DNA from: Paenibacillus uliginis N3/975
GTDB taxonomy: Bacteria > Bacillota > Bacilli > Paenibacillales > Paenibacillaceae
DNA length: 64,000 bases
Direction: 5' to 3'
Assembly (NCBI RefSeq): GCF_900177425.1
Contig: NZ_LT840184.1
Location: 4,442,263 to 4,506,262 of the forward strand
In this document: positions 1-8,481 of the stretch, one piece after another
Layout: the number at the start of each line of letters is the position of its first letter
How positions within the stretch are numbered: the stretch's first letter is position 1
Position numbers and translations under genes: made by a program
The notes under the pieces: generated by a model
Told to the model about the DNA's origin: nothing
Database searches by the model: none
Seen by the model: only the letters and a program-made list of their open reading frames with translations

Positions 1-892
1 GTGCCTGCTCCCCGGCAATCTTTACAGCATACGGATGCAGACCAATCTGCGAAGCGATCTGCTGCTGGGAGTAGCTCTGTTTGGATAAAGTCTTCACCTG
101 TAAAATAATCCGAAACTGTCTCGTGATGAGTGCGGCTATTTTAATCGGTTCCTCACGTTGCTTCAGAAGCTCATAGAAAATAGATAACGCCTTATCAATC
201 CGAAGATTCGCGATATCCTCCACCAGAGCAAACACATTCTGCTCCGTGCTTCGGGCCACCATATGATCCACAGTTGCCTCATCCACCGTTCCGCCGGCTC
301 CGGCGTACAGACACAGCTTATCGATTTCCCCAGCAAGGGTCTGTAGGCCCGTGCCTGCGTTGCGGACGAGTGCCTCTGCGGCTCCCGGACCAAATGAGCA
401 GTTCTGTATCGAGGCCTGCTTGTCCACCCATCTCAACAATTCATCCCCGCCGAGAGGCATAAAAGCAAGAGCCGTTCCTACCTTCTTAACAGCCTTCACT
501 ACTTTTTTGCGCTCATCGAGCTTTTCATGCTGAACCATAAACACAACAACACTGTAATCCGCCGGATTATCTAAATATTCCAACAGCGCCTCTACTCTAT
601 GCTCAATTTTGCTGTTATCTTTACCAGCCGTAAACAGGGAAGTATCTCTTACAAAAATCAGTTTTCTCGGCACCATAAAAGGTACGGTTTCCGCTTCCTC
701 AACTACAGCCTGTATAGGTACTTCCCCCAGATCCATATGAATCAGGGCAAAATCCTTGTCTTCTTTAGTTAACAGCTGCGATTCCAATAACGCAGCGAAT
801 TCATTCATTTGATATTTCTCACTGCCGTAAAGCAGGTAAACGGAGGATACCTCCCCCTGCTTGACCGCCTTTGCTGCTGCTTTGGCATCCAT
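1..892 (-). CDS. holA: DNA polymerase III delta subunit (partial, C-terminus off the left edge)
   Basis: The delta subunit of the clamp loader opens the beta sliding clamp and interacts with it. Reading leftward from ATG at 890-892 the frame stays open to the window edge (about 297 codons of a family usually near 340). It begins MDAKAAAKAVKQG, then shows the family pattern SSVYLLYGSEKY and a later stretch QTLAGEIDKLCLYAG, as in delta subunits. An AAGGGGGAA ribosome binding site lies just upstream. In Bacillus the gene (yqeN) follows comEC, as here, although an ECF sigma/anti-sigma pair separates them in this window. Identification rests on translated sequence and neighbourhood. The C-terminal domain cannot be judged because it is cut. 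Confidence 0.9.
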   Translation of the reverse strand, partial: MDAKAAAKAVKQGEVSSVYLLYGSEKYQMNEFAALLESQLLTKEDKDFALIHMDLGEVPIQAVVEEAETVPFMVPRKLIFVRDTSLFTAGKDNSKIEHRVEALLEYLDNPADYSVVVFMVQHEKLDERKKVVKAVKKVGTALAFMPLGGDELLRWVDKQASIQNCSFGPGAAEALVRNAGTGLQTLAGEIDKLCLYAGAGGTVDEATVDHMVARSTEQNVFALVEDIANLRIDKALSIFYELLKQREEPIKIAALITRQFRIILQVKTLSKQSYSQQQIASQIGLHPYAVKIAGEQA

Positions 893-1086
893 CCTGTGTT
901 CCCCCTTCTCTTTCTTTGTACACTATACCAAAAAAGCTGCCCTTAAAGCGAGAAGCGGGCTTTTTACATCAAAAGAAAAACATCTATCGACATAACTCAA
1001 AGAAGATAGGCCGCATCGAGTCGTAATTTTTCTTGCGAGATAAGGATGCACTTTAATCCGATGTTTATACTTTCTTATCTCATAGC

Positions 1087-1122
1087 AAAAGGACCTCGGC
1101 GCGTTGGCTGCGAGGTCCTTTT
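1087..1122 (-). terminator. Rho-independent terminator after the anti-sigma gene
   Basis: Arms GGACCTCG and CGAGGTCC are perfect complements, flanked by AAAA and TTTT, with a 12-base loop. The A/T flanks would let it act on both strands, but the leftward sigma/anti-sigma transcript is the one that reaches it. The 373-base stretch between the anti-sigma gene and holA also holds a weaker imperfect hairpin at 1146-1176 (GGACGGAGTG against CACTCCGCCGTC) and no convincing gene. Confidence 0.75.
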
Positions 1123-1265
1123 GTCCCAACATCTATATAAACGCCGGACGGAGTGCTCTAGAATCACTCCGCCGTCGGTCATATGACGGTGGTTAGGCGG
1201 CATATTTCCTATCTACCTTAACTTATTCATATCTCTTGGTAAGTGTGCACCGGTTTATCGTCTTT

Positions 1266-2558
1266 TTAAGGCGTTGTTACTGATTTGGTTGTATCTGATT
1301 TCTCTGGTGTATCTGCATTAACTTTTTTGTCTGCTTTATCGGTTTGATCCGAATTTTCAGGCTTCTCAGTCTTTTCGGCTTCTGGCTTGTTTGACTCAAC
1401 CGGTTGTTGAACGTTAAGTACGTGCTTAACCTCTTTTTGGTCGACGAGCACCGTATAGGTGAAGTTCTTGCTGTCTACGGACCATTCTCCAGCAATCCAA
1501 TCCCCGTTCAGCGGAAGTGAATGTATCACTTCAGGTAACTGATCAGCTGCAGGGAGCCGATACATGACCAGTTGATCAATTTCTAAGGACGCACTGTAAA
1601 GACCATCCGGAGAAGACCATTGCCCCGGTACCATACCCGTAATACCATGTTTATTAACATTATCGAAAGAAGTATCCAGACTTTCCGTAACTGTAACATC
1701 GGTTTCAGCAGGCTTTTGGGTGTCCTGAATATCCTTTGATCCCTGGGAATCGGGTTCAGGCAGCTCTGAAGGTGGAGCCGTTGGTTTGTGTGCCTCTTGT
1801 GGAGGTTCCGTATTCCCCGTTTTGCCTTTCGTTGAACCCTCTCGGGCAGAAGTTCCTGCGTCCGGGCTAGCTGCCCGGCTCTTATTATCGTTTTTCGTAT
1901 CTTCTACCGGCACTGAATCCATATTGGTCGATACACTTTCATCAGGGCTGCTCTTCTCCGCCCCAGCCTTCTCGGAGTCATCCTCAGCCGCTGCATATGG
2001 CTGAAGTTCTACTTGCTGTTGCTGTTGATCCTTATCGATTACGTCACTGTCCTTATTCGGATCTTCACTCTCAGGCAGCTCCTGACTCCCGCCGCTGCCA
2101 GTCTTCATACTTGTCGGCATAACCTCTTCCACAGGTAGCTCAGCATCGGAGAGCATTTGCGGTTCATAATTGAATATGGCAACTCCGAGAATAACAGCCG
2201 CTGCTGCTGTGCCAATCGCCGTTCTACCTGCTATGGAACCCCACCAGCTTGTTGTTCGTCTGGAACGCTTCAGCTCCGGCATCATTACGGCCGGCCCCTT
2301 GTCGTCGTCAACTTTGGCCTGCTCCTGACGGGCCAGGTCTATAGCATCCAGCTGCGGCAGTATAGAATCAACCAAACTGTAAGGAGGTGTGACAGCCGGA
2401 AGATCTTCCAAATCCCTTGACAGGGATTTCAGCACATTGAATTTTTCCGCGCAAGCCGGACAAACAGCAACATGGCGGTACATCTGCGCAGTCTCTTCCG
2501 GATCAAGGTCTTGATCCAAATACCGGTGCATATATTCCACCACCTCTTGGCAATTCAT
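1266..2558 (-). CDS. Zinc-finger anti-sigma factor with long low-complexity extracytoplasmic region
   Basis: Likely holds the ECF sigma factor encoded just upstream. The first 40 residues form a ZAS-type zinc-binding anti-sigma domain, with His29, Cys33 and Cys36 in the HxxxCxxC pattern and Cys3 near the start. A single membrane span around residues 112-130 (AAAAVILGVAIFNY) follows. About 170 residues rich in Ser, Pro, Glu, Asp and Gln come next, including a QQQQQ run, then a more ordered segment (residues 300-385) and a charged Lys/Glu/Asp tail. The start ATG overlaps the sigma stop in ATGA, so the pair is translationally coupled. At 430 residues it is about twice the length of RsiW-type anti-sigmas, and the C-terminal part is unlike any family I recognise. 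The zinc-finger assignment is firm; the sensed signal is unknown. Confidence 0.85.
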   Translation of the reverse strand: MNCQEVVEYMHRYLDQDLDPEETAQMYRHVAVCPACAEKFNVLKSLSRDLEDLPAVTPPYSLVDSILPQLDAIDLARQEQAKVDDDKGPAVMMPELKRSRRTTSWWGSIAGRTAIGTAAAAVILGVAIFNYEPQMLSDAELPVEEVMPTSMKTGSGGSQELPESEDPNKDSDVIDKDQQQQQVELQPYAAAEDDSEKAGAEKSSPDESVSTNMDSVPVEDTKNDNKSRAASPDAGTSAREGSTKGKTGNTEPPQEAHKPTAPPSELPEPDSQGSKDIQDTQKPAETDVTVTESLDTSFDNVNKHGITGMVPGQWSSPDGLYSASLEIDQLVMYRLPAADQLPEVIHSLPLNGDWIAGEWSVDSKNFTYTVLVDQKEVKHVLNVQQPVESNKPEAEKTEKPENSDQTDKADKKVNADTPEKSDTTKSVTTP

Positions 2559-3103
2559 CCTGATACACCACCCTTCTGATGCTCATGGAGCATGTTCTGA
2601 AGCTGTTGTCTTGCCCTGAATAAATACGATTTCACCGTGTTCAGCGGCAGGTTCAGACAATCAGCTATTTCGTTGTAAGACAAATCCTGCAAATATCTTA
2701 AGACAATAACGGTGCGATGATGGTCCGGCAGTTGATTGATCGCCTCTTGAATGTCCTGAGCCAGATATCCTGTCATCACTTCTTTCTCCACGTTGTGCCG
2801 ATCCTGAAAAACAAGATCATGCTCATCAATGGAAACCGTAGGTTTCGTCCGCCGAAACTTATCGATACAAATGTTCGTGACGATTCGTTGCACCCATGTT
2901 TTGAATTGGGCTTTCTCTTCGTAGGAATTGATCTTCGTATAAATGCGAATCAATGCTTCCTGGGAAGCATCCATTGCATCCTGTTCATTGTTTAAAATAT
3001 AATAAGCAGTCCGGTACACTTGTTGTTCAATTTCTCGCAATAGGGTGATTAGAGCGTCGCGATCGCCCGATTGAGCGGCTCTGATGAGTCCCTGCTCCAC
3101 CAC
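2555..3103 (-). CDS. RNA polymerase ECF sigma factor (SigW-like)
   Basis: A 182-residue sigma-70 family protein with only regions 2 and 4, as expected of ECF factors. Region 2 includes the DAMDASQEALIRIY and FKTWVQRIVTNICID stretches (residues about 42-83). Region 4 includes LPDHHRTVIVLRYLQDLSYNEIA and the recognition-helix segment LNTVKSYLFRARQQL (about 124-168). Translation probably starts at GTG 3101-3103, seven bases after a GGGGG ribosome binding site. It overlaps the anti-sigma gene by four bases. A possible autoregulatory ECF-type promoter lies about 30 bases upstream. The genes it controls cannot be read from this window. Confidence 0.9.
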   Translation of the reverse strand: MVEQGLIRAAQSGDRDALITLLREIEQQVYRTAYYILNNEQDAMDASQEALIRIYTKINSYEEKAQFKTWVQRIVTNICIDKFRRTKPTVSIDEHDLVFQDRHNVEKEVMTGYLAQDIQEAINQLPDHHRTVIVLRYLQDLSYNEIADCLNLPLNTVKSYLFRARQQLQNMLHEHQKGGVSG

Positions 3104-3133
3104 AGTGGATCCCCCTCTCCCTGCATATATACA

Positions 3134-3160
3134 GACGGATGATAGTATTAATTTGTTGCA
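3134..3160 (-). promoter_or_regulatory. Candidate ECF-type promoter of the sigma/anti-sigma operon
   Basis: On the minus strand TGCAAC (3155-3160) is followed after 17 bases by CGTC (3134-3137). This resembles the ECF pattern TGAAAC-N16/17-CGT. The expected transcription start would lie about 25 bases before the sigma GTG start. One -35 base differs from consensus. Autoregulation is usual for ECF factors, but here it is inferred only. Confidence 0.4.
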
Positions 3161-3217
3161 ATTTGTTACCTATTAATTTTCAGGAAAGTTCATCTAACTA
3201 TACCAAAAATAATTAAG

Positions 3218-5896
3218 TTAGTCATCAGACGTCAATCTCGTACGAACATCTATTTCACCTTTGCGTGAAATTTTCATCTGAATTTCTCCATGCAGATCTG
3301 TCCTATATACCAGTGAATCATTCCTTTGAATCCTCTGCACGACATCAGGATGGGGATGACCGTACATATTGTCCACGCCGGCAGAGATCACGGCTGAAGC
3401 AGGCTTCCAAACTTTGAGCCATGAATCGGTTGTTGATGTCTTGCTGCCATGATGGCCTACCTTTAATACATCGAGCGGATGGATTTTCGACCGCTCTGCA
3501 ATACGGTCAGCGTGTTCTGTCAATATTCGTTGCTCGGCTTTGGCATCGGCGTCCCCAGTGAACAGAAAGCGAGCTTCGTTCATTACAAGCTCAAATACAA
3601 GAGACTCGTGATTTTGATCTTTTACCACAGGCAGTGTATCCTTCTCCTCGTTTTGCTCCCTGCCATCAATGCCGGCGTTCAGGAACAAAAATTCGGTACT
3701 GGTGTCCGGCCGATAGACGGTCCCGCTGTCAGCCTGATAAACGGGGATGTCTTGTTTCACCGCAGTTTTGAGCAGCTTCTCAAACGCCTCGGATTCAGCC
3801 AATGTACCGTTAAATATGATTTCCTTCACCGGAATTTCCTCCAGAACTGCTTGCAGTCCGCCAAAATGATCCTGATGATTGTGAGAAACCATCACCATAT
3901 CCATCGAATGAATCCCCCTCTTCTTTAACAGAGGCACAACGACGCTTGCACCAACTTCAAACGGACGGCTTCGTACCTTCCATGCATCCTTCTCTTTCTT
4001 GAAATTTGTCGTACCACCAGCATCGATTAATATATGTTTTCCTTCCGGAGTAGACACCAGAATCGAATCTCCCTGCCCCACATCCAAAAATTGAACCGAT
4101 CCGCCCCCCTGCTTAATCGGCCCATGATAACCGTTGTACAGCAGCAGAAAAAACAAACCGATAAGCACTGCTACCGCTGTGCCACTGCCGAAATGCTCAA
4201 ATACACCGGCTAGCCGGTGCAAACCTATAGATCTGAGCCATTCGGCTGTTCGGTATTGAACTGAATGACCAGAACCTCCCCAGTTATCATTCCGATGTGC
4301 AGCAGATCTTCCGGGAGGTTCTTCTCCGGATAATGGAACGGTCTCGTCTACAGCTCCAGATAGAGCCTGATCCAATCTCTTTTTCCGGCCCCAAACATAT
4401 AACATTAAATATAGAACTATAAAATAACTGACGATCCACCACAGACCCGGTGAGGGCCAAATCGTAACAAATACGGGTGAACCGTTCATCCATTCCACAA
4501 CAGAGAAAGTAAACATATTCAACCACTCTGTCATTCCAGCAATCCATTTCGCACCCGTAAGCCACACCCAACTCAGAATCAACGCCACCGTCCCCATTGG
4601 TAAAACAATCATACTGATCAGAGGTACCATCAATAGATTAGCTAGAACTGACAAAAGAGAGAACTGGTTGAAATAATAGATCGTCAATGGAAAAGATACC
4701 AGTTGGGCAGCTACCGTCACTCCCAAGGTGCCCGCCAGCCAACGCGGCATAAACGAAAGAAAAGGCATCAGTTTCGGGACAAAAACCATCAGTCCGGCTG
4801 TTACGAGAAAGGACAACTGAAAACTGACGTCCACCAGGAAATAGGGATTCCATAGAAGCATCAGCAAAGCAGCAGCACACAAAATGTGCATGCCATCCTT
4901 CAGCAATCCTCTTCTTGCAGCATACAGACCGATCATTCCCATAATACCGGCACGAATGATTGACGGGCTGGCCCCTGTCAGCAGCACATAGAACGGCAAA
5001 AAAACCATTACAGCGGTGAGTGACGTCTCCCGGGTCAAACGGCATAACGAGAAAATAAATAAGAGTGCACCTACAAATACCGCGACATGCATACCCGATA
5101 TGGCAAGAATATGAGTGAGTCCCAAACGGGAAAACTCGGCGAACGTATCCGGATTCAAATCACCCCGATCACCAATAATAAGCCCCTTCATATATCCCGT
5201 ATGTACTCCGCTGAACAATTGCTCAATCCGATGACCAAGATACTGACGGACTTCGTCATTCCAGCGAAGCACATGAGACAACTTCCATTCATCGGGTTGC
5301 CGTACCGTAATATTTTGTATTCCTTTCACCTTAAGGAGCCAGTGTATTTCCTTGGTCCGCAAATATTGGCGGTAATCAAATCCATCAAAATTGCGGGCTG
5401 TTCCGGGCTTCTTCAGCTCTCCTGTAATCTGCACGAAATCCCCACGTTTCCATTCAACTGCCGTCTGTGTCTCCACCTCTGTCAGAAGTTTAACCTGCAC
5501 TTGAACCTCTTCCTTGATACCGGTGTGCGAGTTAGTAGCACGAACAGACAACACAAAATCAGCACGGTCACCATCAACTTTTACGGGAGATACAATAACT
5601 CCTTCAGCCGATACGGGGATCGGATCATCCTCATTGGTTGATTTTTGCATAAGGGACTGCAGCCTGCTGACGTTGCGCGTATCGTTCCATTCCCAGTATC
5701 CTGACGAAACCAGCAGTGATGCGACCATGCAACCTATAAACAAAGGTCCTGCTGCTCCAAGCAAAAAAGGAACGACCAGCAAGATTGCAATTCCTGTAAC
5801 AATAAGCGTCAGCTGCCAGCCTGAATACATACAGGCAGCCCCGCTGCCGAGAACCCAACAGATCGTAAAAGCCAGCAGCGGTCGTTGTGTCATCAC
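3218..5896 (-). CDS. comEC: ComEC/Rec2 DNA-uptake channel protein
   Basis: Integral membrane protein that passes transforming DNA across the cytoplasmic membrane. At 892 residues it shows the full family layout. There are N-terminal membrane spans (residues 7-70), a soluble OB-like segment (about 75-205), and the multi-span competence domain (about 225-510) containing GLIIGDRGDL and LTHILAISGMHV. A C-terminal metallo-beta-lactamase-like domain (about 610-885) has DVGQGDSILV, SHNHQDHFGG and VGHHGSKTST. The HxHxDH metal motif is intact, as in homologues suggested to degrade the non-transported strand. A strong terminator follows the upstream comEB/comEA unit (5941-5976), so comEC may have its own promoter. 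A second ATG sits immediately after the first. Confidence 0.95.
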   Translation of the reverse strand: MMTQRPLLAFTICWVLGSGAACMYSGWQLTLIVTGIAILLVVPFLLGAAGPLFIGCMVASLLVSSGYWEWNDTRNVSRLQSLMQKSTNEDDPIPVSAEGVIVSPVKVDGDRADFVLSVRATNSHTGIKEEVQVQVKLLTEVETQTAVEWKRGDFVQITGELKKPGTARNFDGFDYRQYLRTKEIHWLLKVKGIQNITVRQPDEWKLSHVLRWNDEVRQYLGHRIEQLFSGVHTGYMKGLIIGDRGDLNPDTFAEFSRLGLTHILAISGMHVAVFVGALLFIFSLCRLTRETSLTAVMVFLPFYVLLTGASPSIIRAGIMGMIGLYAARRGLLKDGMHILCAAALLMLLWNPYFLVDVSFQLSFLVTAGLMVFVPKLMPFLSFMPRWLAGTLGVTVAAQLVSFPLTIYYFNQFSLLSVLANLLMVPLISMIVLPMGTVALILSWVWLTGAKWIAGMTEWLNMFTFSVVEWMNGSPVFVTIWPSPGLWWIVSYFIVLYLMLYVWGRKKRLDQALSGAVDETVPLSGEEPPGRSAAHRNDNWGGSGHSVQYRTAEWLRSIGLHRLAGVFEHFGSGTAVAVLIGLFFLLLYNGYHGPIKQGGGSVQFLDVGQGDSILVSTPEGKHILIDAGGTTNFKKEKDAWKVRSRPFEVGASVVVPLLKKRGIHSMDMVMVSHNHQDHFGGLQAVLEEIPVKEIIFNGTLAESEAFEKLLKTAVKQDIPVYQADSGTVYRPDTSTEFLFLNAGIDGREQNEEKDTLPVVKDQNHESLVFELVMNEARFLFTGDADAKAEQRILTEHADRIAERSKIHPLDVLKVGHHGSKTSTTDSWLKVWKPASAVISAGVDNMYGHPHPDVVQRIQRNDSLVYRTDLHGEIQMKISRKGEIDVRTRLTSDD

Positions 5897-5940
5897 GTTC
5901 CCATCTCCTCTTCATAATAAAATAGCATACGTACAAAAAA

Positions 5941-5976
5941 AAGAACCTCTGGCTGACTAAGCAACCAGAGGTTCTT
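5941..5976 (-). terminator. Terminator-like hairpin between comEB and comEC
   Basis: Perfect 12-base arms AAGAACCTCTGG and CCAGAGGTTCTT with a 12-base loop. In the leftward direction the second arm runs into a T-rich tract. It lies upstream of comEC and could reduce read-through from comEA/comEB. Confidence 0.7.
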
Positions 5977-5998
5977 CCTCATCATACTAATAGTGCGT

Positions 5999-6275
5999 GT
6001 TCAAAAAGGTCGGTTTTCAGCACCGAGGCTTATGCTTCCGATGTGCGTTTTTTCAAAACGCTTGAGTTGGATGAAGCTAGGGACTGAGGAGCGGAGCTGC
6101 ACGTTTTCGTAGAAAACGTCTTCGGAAGCATCATCTGTTTTGGGTACGTGAGCACCTGAGATGTTTCCGGAGGAAACATACTTCGTAAGCATTTGCTTAG
6201 GAACGGCTGAATTCAAGATTCGACGCCGAGCCCACTTCCTGATTCACTTCGTGATCAAAAGCGGACTTTTTGAAC
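5999..6275. repeat. 277-bp intergenic repeat with imperfect terminal inverted repeats (MITE-like)
   Basis: The left end reads GTTCAAAAAGGTCGGTTTTCA and the reverse complement of the right end reads GTTCAAAAAGTCCGCTTTTGA, so about 20 bases match with few differences. Inside are two perfect short hairpins: ACGTTTTC-gta-GAAAACGT (6101-6119) and ATGTTTCC-gga-GGAAACAT (6161-6179). It sits between comEC and comEB and holds no transposase. A shortened relative carrying both ends lies at 41198-41233. A 71-codon open frame spans most of it on the minus strand, but it follows the repeat structure and has no ribosome binding site that I can see. Confidence 0.65.
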
Positions 6276-6321
6276 AACCTCTTATATAATAATTAGCTTT
6301 CCAACTTCATATAGTACTGGG

Positions 6322-6855
6322 TTAATCCGACACCGTCATCAGCGTCTCCCTCGGCGGATCATATTGGAACAATTGACGGAATAAAATTCCCTTCTGTTCC
6401 ATCATACGGCTTACCTTTTCCGTATCCTTCGGGTAAGACCTGTGAAATACGACTTCTGTAATTCCGCTGTTCGCCAGCATGTTAGCGCAGGTCCAACACG
6501 GCTCATCCGTCACATAAACGGTACTTCCCTCACGGTCATTGCGGTCTGTAAACAGCAACAGATTTTGCTCGGCATGAATCGTTCGGACACAGCGCTGTTT
6601 TTTGACCATTTCTTCTTTACCATCATCATGAATAACAAGTTCATAGTCTTCTACAATCATGCAACCCGCTTCAGAGCAGTCCGGAACGCCCATCGGAGCT
6701 CCATTATAAGCAGTCCCGAGCAGTTTTTTCCCCTGTACAAGCACCGCTCCGACGTGGCGCCGGGAACACTGCGAACGTGTAGACACCATAAATGCAATAT
6801 CCATAAAATAGGTGTCCCAGTCTTTACGTTGATCCGTACTCATTTCATAGCTCAC
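6322..6855 (-). CDS. comEB: Deoxycytidylate (dCMP) deaminase, ComE operon protein 2
   Basis: Zinc-dependent deaminase converting dCMP to dUMP, a dTMP precursor. The 177-residue protein carries the cytidine/deoxycytidylate deaminase signature: HAEQN with the zinc-binding His and proton-shuttling Glu (about residue 95), and PCWTC with two zinc-binding Cys (about 118-122). An N-terminal SQCSRRHVGAVLV stretch is typical of dCMP deaminases. It lies between comEA and comEC in the order known from Bacillus, where the gene is named comEB although it is not needed for transformation. It is separated from comEC by a terminator and the 277-bp repeat. Confidence 0.93.
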   Translation of the reverse strand: MSYEMSTDQRKDWDTYFMDIAFMVSTRSQCSRRHVGAVLVQGKKLLGTAYNGAPMGVPDCSEAGCMIVEDYELVIHDDGKEEMVKKQRCVRTIHAEQNLLLFTDRNDREGSTVYVTDEPCWTCANMLANSGITEVVFHRSYPKDTEKVSRMMEQKGILFRQLFQYDPPRETLMTVSD

Positions 6856-6895
6856 CTGTTTCGTAAAATTTATTTAATTTCATTGTATCACAGGG

Positions 6896-7462
6896 TTAAA
6901 AACCTACGTAAGGCTTCATTTTCTCCAGCATTTTCGGGCCGATGCCTTTCACTTCTAGAAGATCAGCCGCAGTGCGGAACGGACCGTGCTTAGTCCGGTA
7001 ATCAATAATAGCCTGGGCTTTCTTCTCACCGATTCCCGGTAAATCCATAAGCGCTGCCGCGTCTGCCGTATTGATGTTAATTTTACCGGAAGTTTCAGCC
7101 GCAGGCATTTCACTCACTTTCTCCGCAGATTGAACGTCTTCGGCAGCAGGTTTTGAAGCTTCGATAACTGGCTTAACCGGCTCTTCGGATTCCACAGAGG
7201 CGGGTGCAGGCGTTTCTTTCACCCCGTGTTGTCTTTGGACATTAGAATCGTCATTTCCCTTTTCGACCGCTTCCTCCATGGGTACAGACTTCGTGGGAAC
7301 GGACTTCGGTGAATCCGGCTCCTGCATCCCAAGCACCTCTTCGATCTCAGCATTCAGCGGTTTCCATCCTTGTATTCCACCCTGATTGCCTCCGGCAAAC
7401 AGGATAAGTCCACAGCCTATCAAAACCGTCGTAACACTCAATCCTAACGGTAATCGTCTCAT
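6896..7462 (-). CDS. comEA: ComEA competence DNA receptor, helix-hairpin-helix protein
   Basis: Membrane-anchored receptor that binds double-stranded DNA during transformation. ATG at 7460-7462 is chosen because GGAGTGA lies five bases upstream; the longer frame to 7516 has no comparable site. The protein (188 residues) has an N-terminal membrane anchor (LPLGLSVTTVLIGCGLILFAGG). A Pro/Glu/Ser-rich spacer of about 100 residues follows. It ends in tandem helix-hairpin-helix motifs beginning at ININTADAAAL, with DLPGIGEKKA and VKGIGPKMLEK. Upstream and divergent lies comER, as in Bacillus. Confidence 0.93.
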   Translation of the reverse strand: MRRLPLGLSVTTVLIGCGLILFAGGNQGGIQGWKPLNAEIEEVLGMQEPDSPKSVPTKSVPMEEAVEKGNDDSNVQRQHGVKETPAPASVESEEPVKPVIEASKPAAEDVQSAEKVSEMPAAETSGKININTADAAALMDLPGIGEKKAQAIIDYRTKHGPFRTAADLLEVKGIGPKMLEKMKPYVGF

Positions 7463-7638
7463 AAAAATCACTCCGATCCCGAACGGAATACCCGTCCGAT
7501 GAATATAAACGAACATTACAGCGCTCTCATTCTGTAATCCTCCCCAAAACGGTCATCAATTGACGGCTAAGCCGCATACATTAACGATATGAACACGGCA
7601 TCCTATTGCCGTAAAGCGCGAAAGGAGGGAACGTACAC

Positions 7639-8481
7639 ATGAAGGTCGGTTTTATCGGTACGGGAAGTATGGGCAGTCTTTTGATCGACTCCTTCATACG
7701 AGCGGGTGCTCTACAGCCTGAGCAAATCCGGATCAGCAACCGCACGCTGAACAAAGCACTTGAGCTGTCAGACCGTCACCCTGGCCTGATCGTATGTAGA
7801 AGTAATACGGAAGCTGCGTCAAAGAGCGATCTGTTTTTTCTGTGCGTTAAGCCCGGTGAGTTCAAAACTGTCATCGACGAGATCCAAGAGCAAGTCCACA
7901 TCTCTCAAATCGCTGTATCTATTACGAGTCCCGTCCAGCTGTCTCATCTGGAATCTGCGCTTCCCTGCAAGGTGGCGAAAATTATACCGAGCATCACCAA
8001 CCAAGCTGGAAGCGGCGCATCCTTATGTATTTATGGATCACGCATAAAAGAAGAAGACAGGCTGCTTTTGGAAAGCCTCCTGTCTTCGATTAGCAGGCCC
8101 ACCCCGGTTCTGGAATCACACACACGGATTACATCCGATTTTTCCAGCTGCGGGCCTGCTTTTTTGAGTTTTTTTGTGGAAAAATGGATTGATGCCGCCG
8201 TCGAAATGACCGGAGCCGACCGTCCTACGCTCAATGCACTTGCCGGAGAAATGCTACTCGGAACCGGCAAATTGCTTACGGAGGAAGGTTTCTCTCCTGA
8301 ACAGCTTCAAGAGAGAGTGGCTGTTCCCGGAGGCATTACCGCTCAAGCGCTGTCCCTTCTCGGAAACAGGTTGGACGGTCTGTTCCACCAATTGATCAAC
8401 ACCACACATGAAAAATATGAGGAGGATCTGGCGAAACTGGACATTGCCTTCGGAAAGACGGTTAACCGGCCACGATATTGA
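7639..8481 (+). CDS. comER: ComER, pyrroline-5-carboxylate reductase-like protein
   Basis: A ProC-family NAD(P)-binding protein of 280 residues. It starts with the Rossmann motif GFIGTGSMGSLL, contains CVKPGEF and KIIPSITN typical of ProC-like proteins, and has the dimer-domain segment SDFSSCGPAFLSFFVE. A clear AAAGGAGGG ribosome binding site precedes ATG 7639. In Bacillus comER lies divergent from comEA and its role in competence remains unclear; the placement here is the same. It converges with leuS, and their 3' ends overlap by 20 bases (8462-8481). Confidence 0.88.
   Translation: MKVGFIGTGSMGSLLIDSFIRAGALQPEQIRISNRTLNKALELSDRHPGLIVCRSNTEAASKSDLFFLCVKPGEFKTVIDEIQEQVHISQIAVSITSPVQLSHLESALPCKVAKIIPSITNQAGSGASLCIYGSRIKEEDRLLLESLLSSISRPTPVLESHTRITSDFSSCGPAFLSFFVEKWIDAAVEMTGADRPTLNALAGEMLLGTGKLLTEEGFSPEQLQERVAVPGGITAQALSLLGNRLDGLFHQLINTTHEKYEEDLAKLDIAFGKTVNRPRY

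Noticed and set aside
1146..1176. Second terminator between the anti-sigma gene and holA
   Set aside because: Arms are imperfect, overlapping alternative pairings exist, and no T-tract follows; kept only as a remark.
6001..6216. 71-codon open frame on the minus strand between comEC and comEB
   Set aside because: It lies wholly inside the 277-bp inverted-repeat element, has no clear ribosome binding site, and its sequence simply follows the repeat's hairpins.
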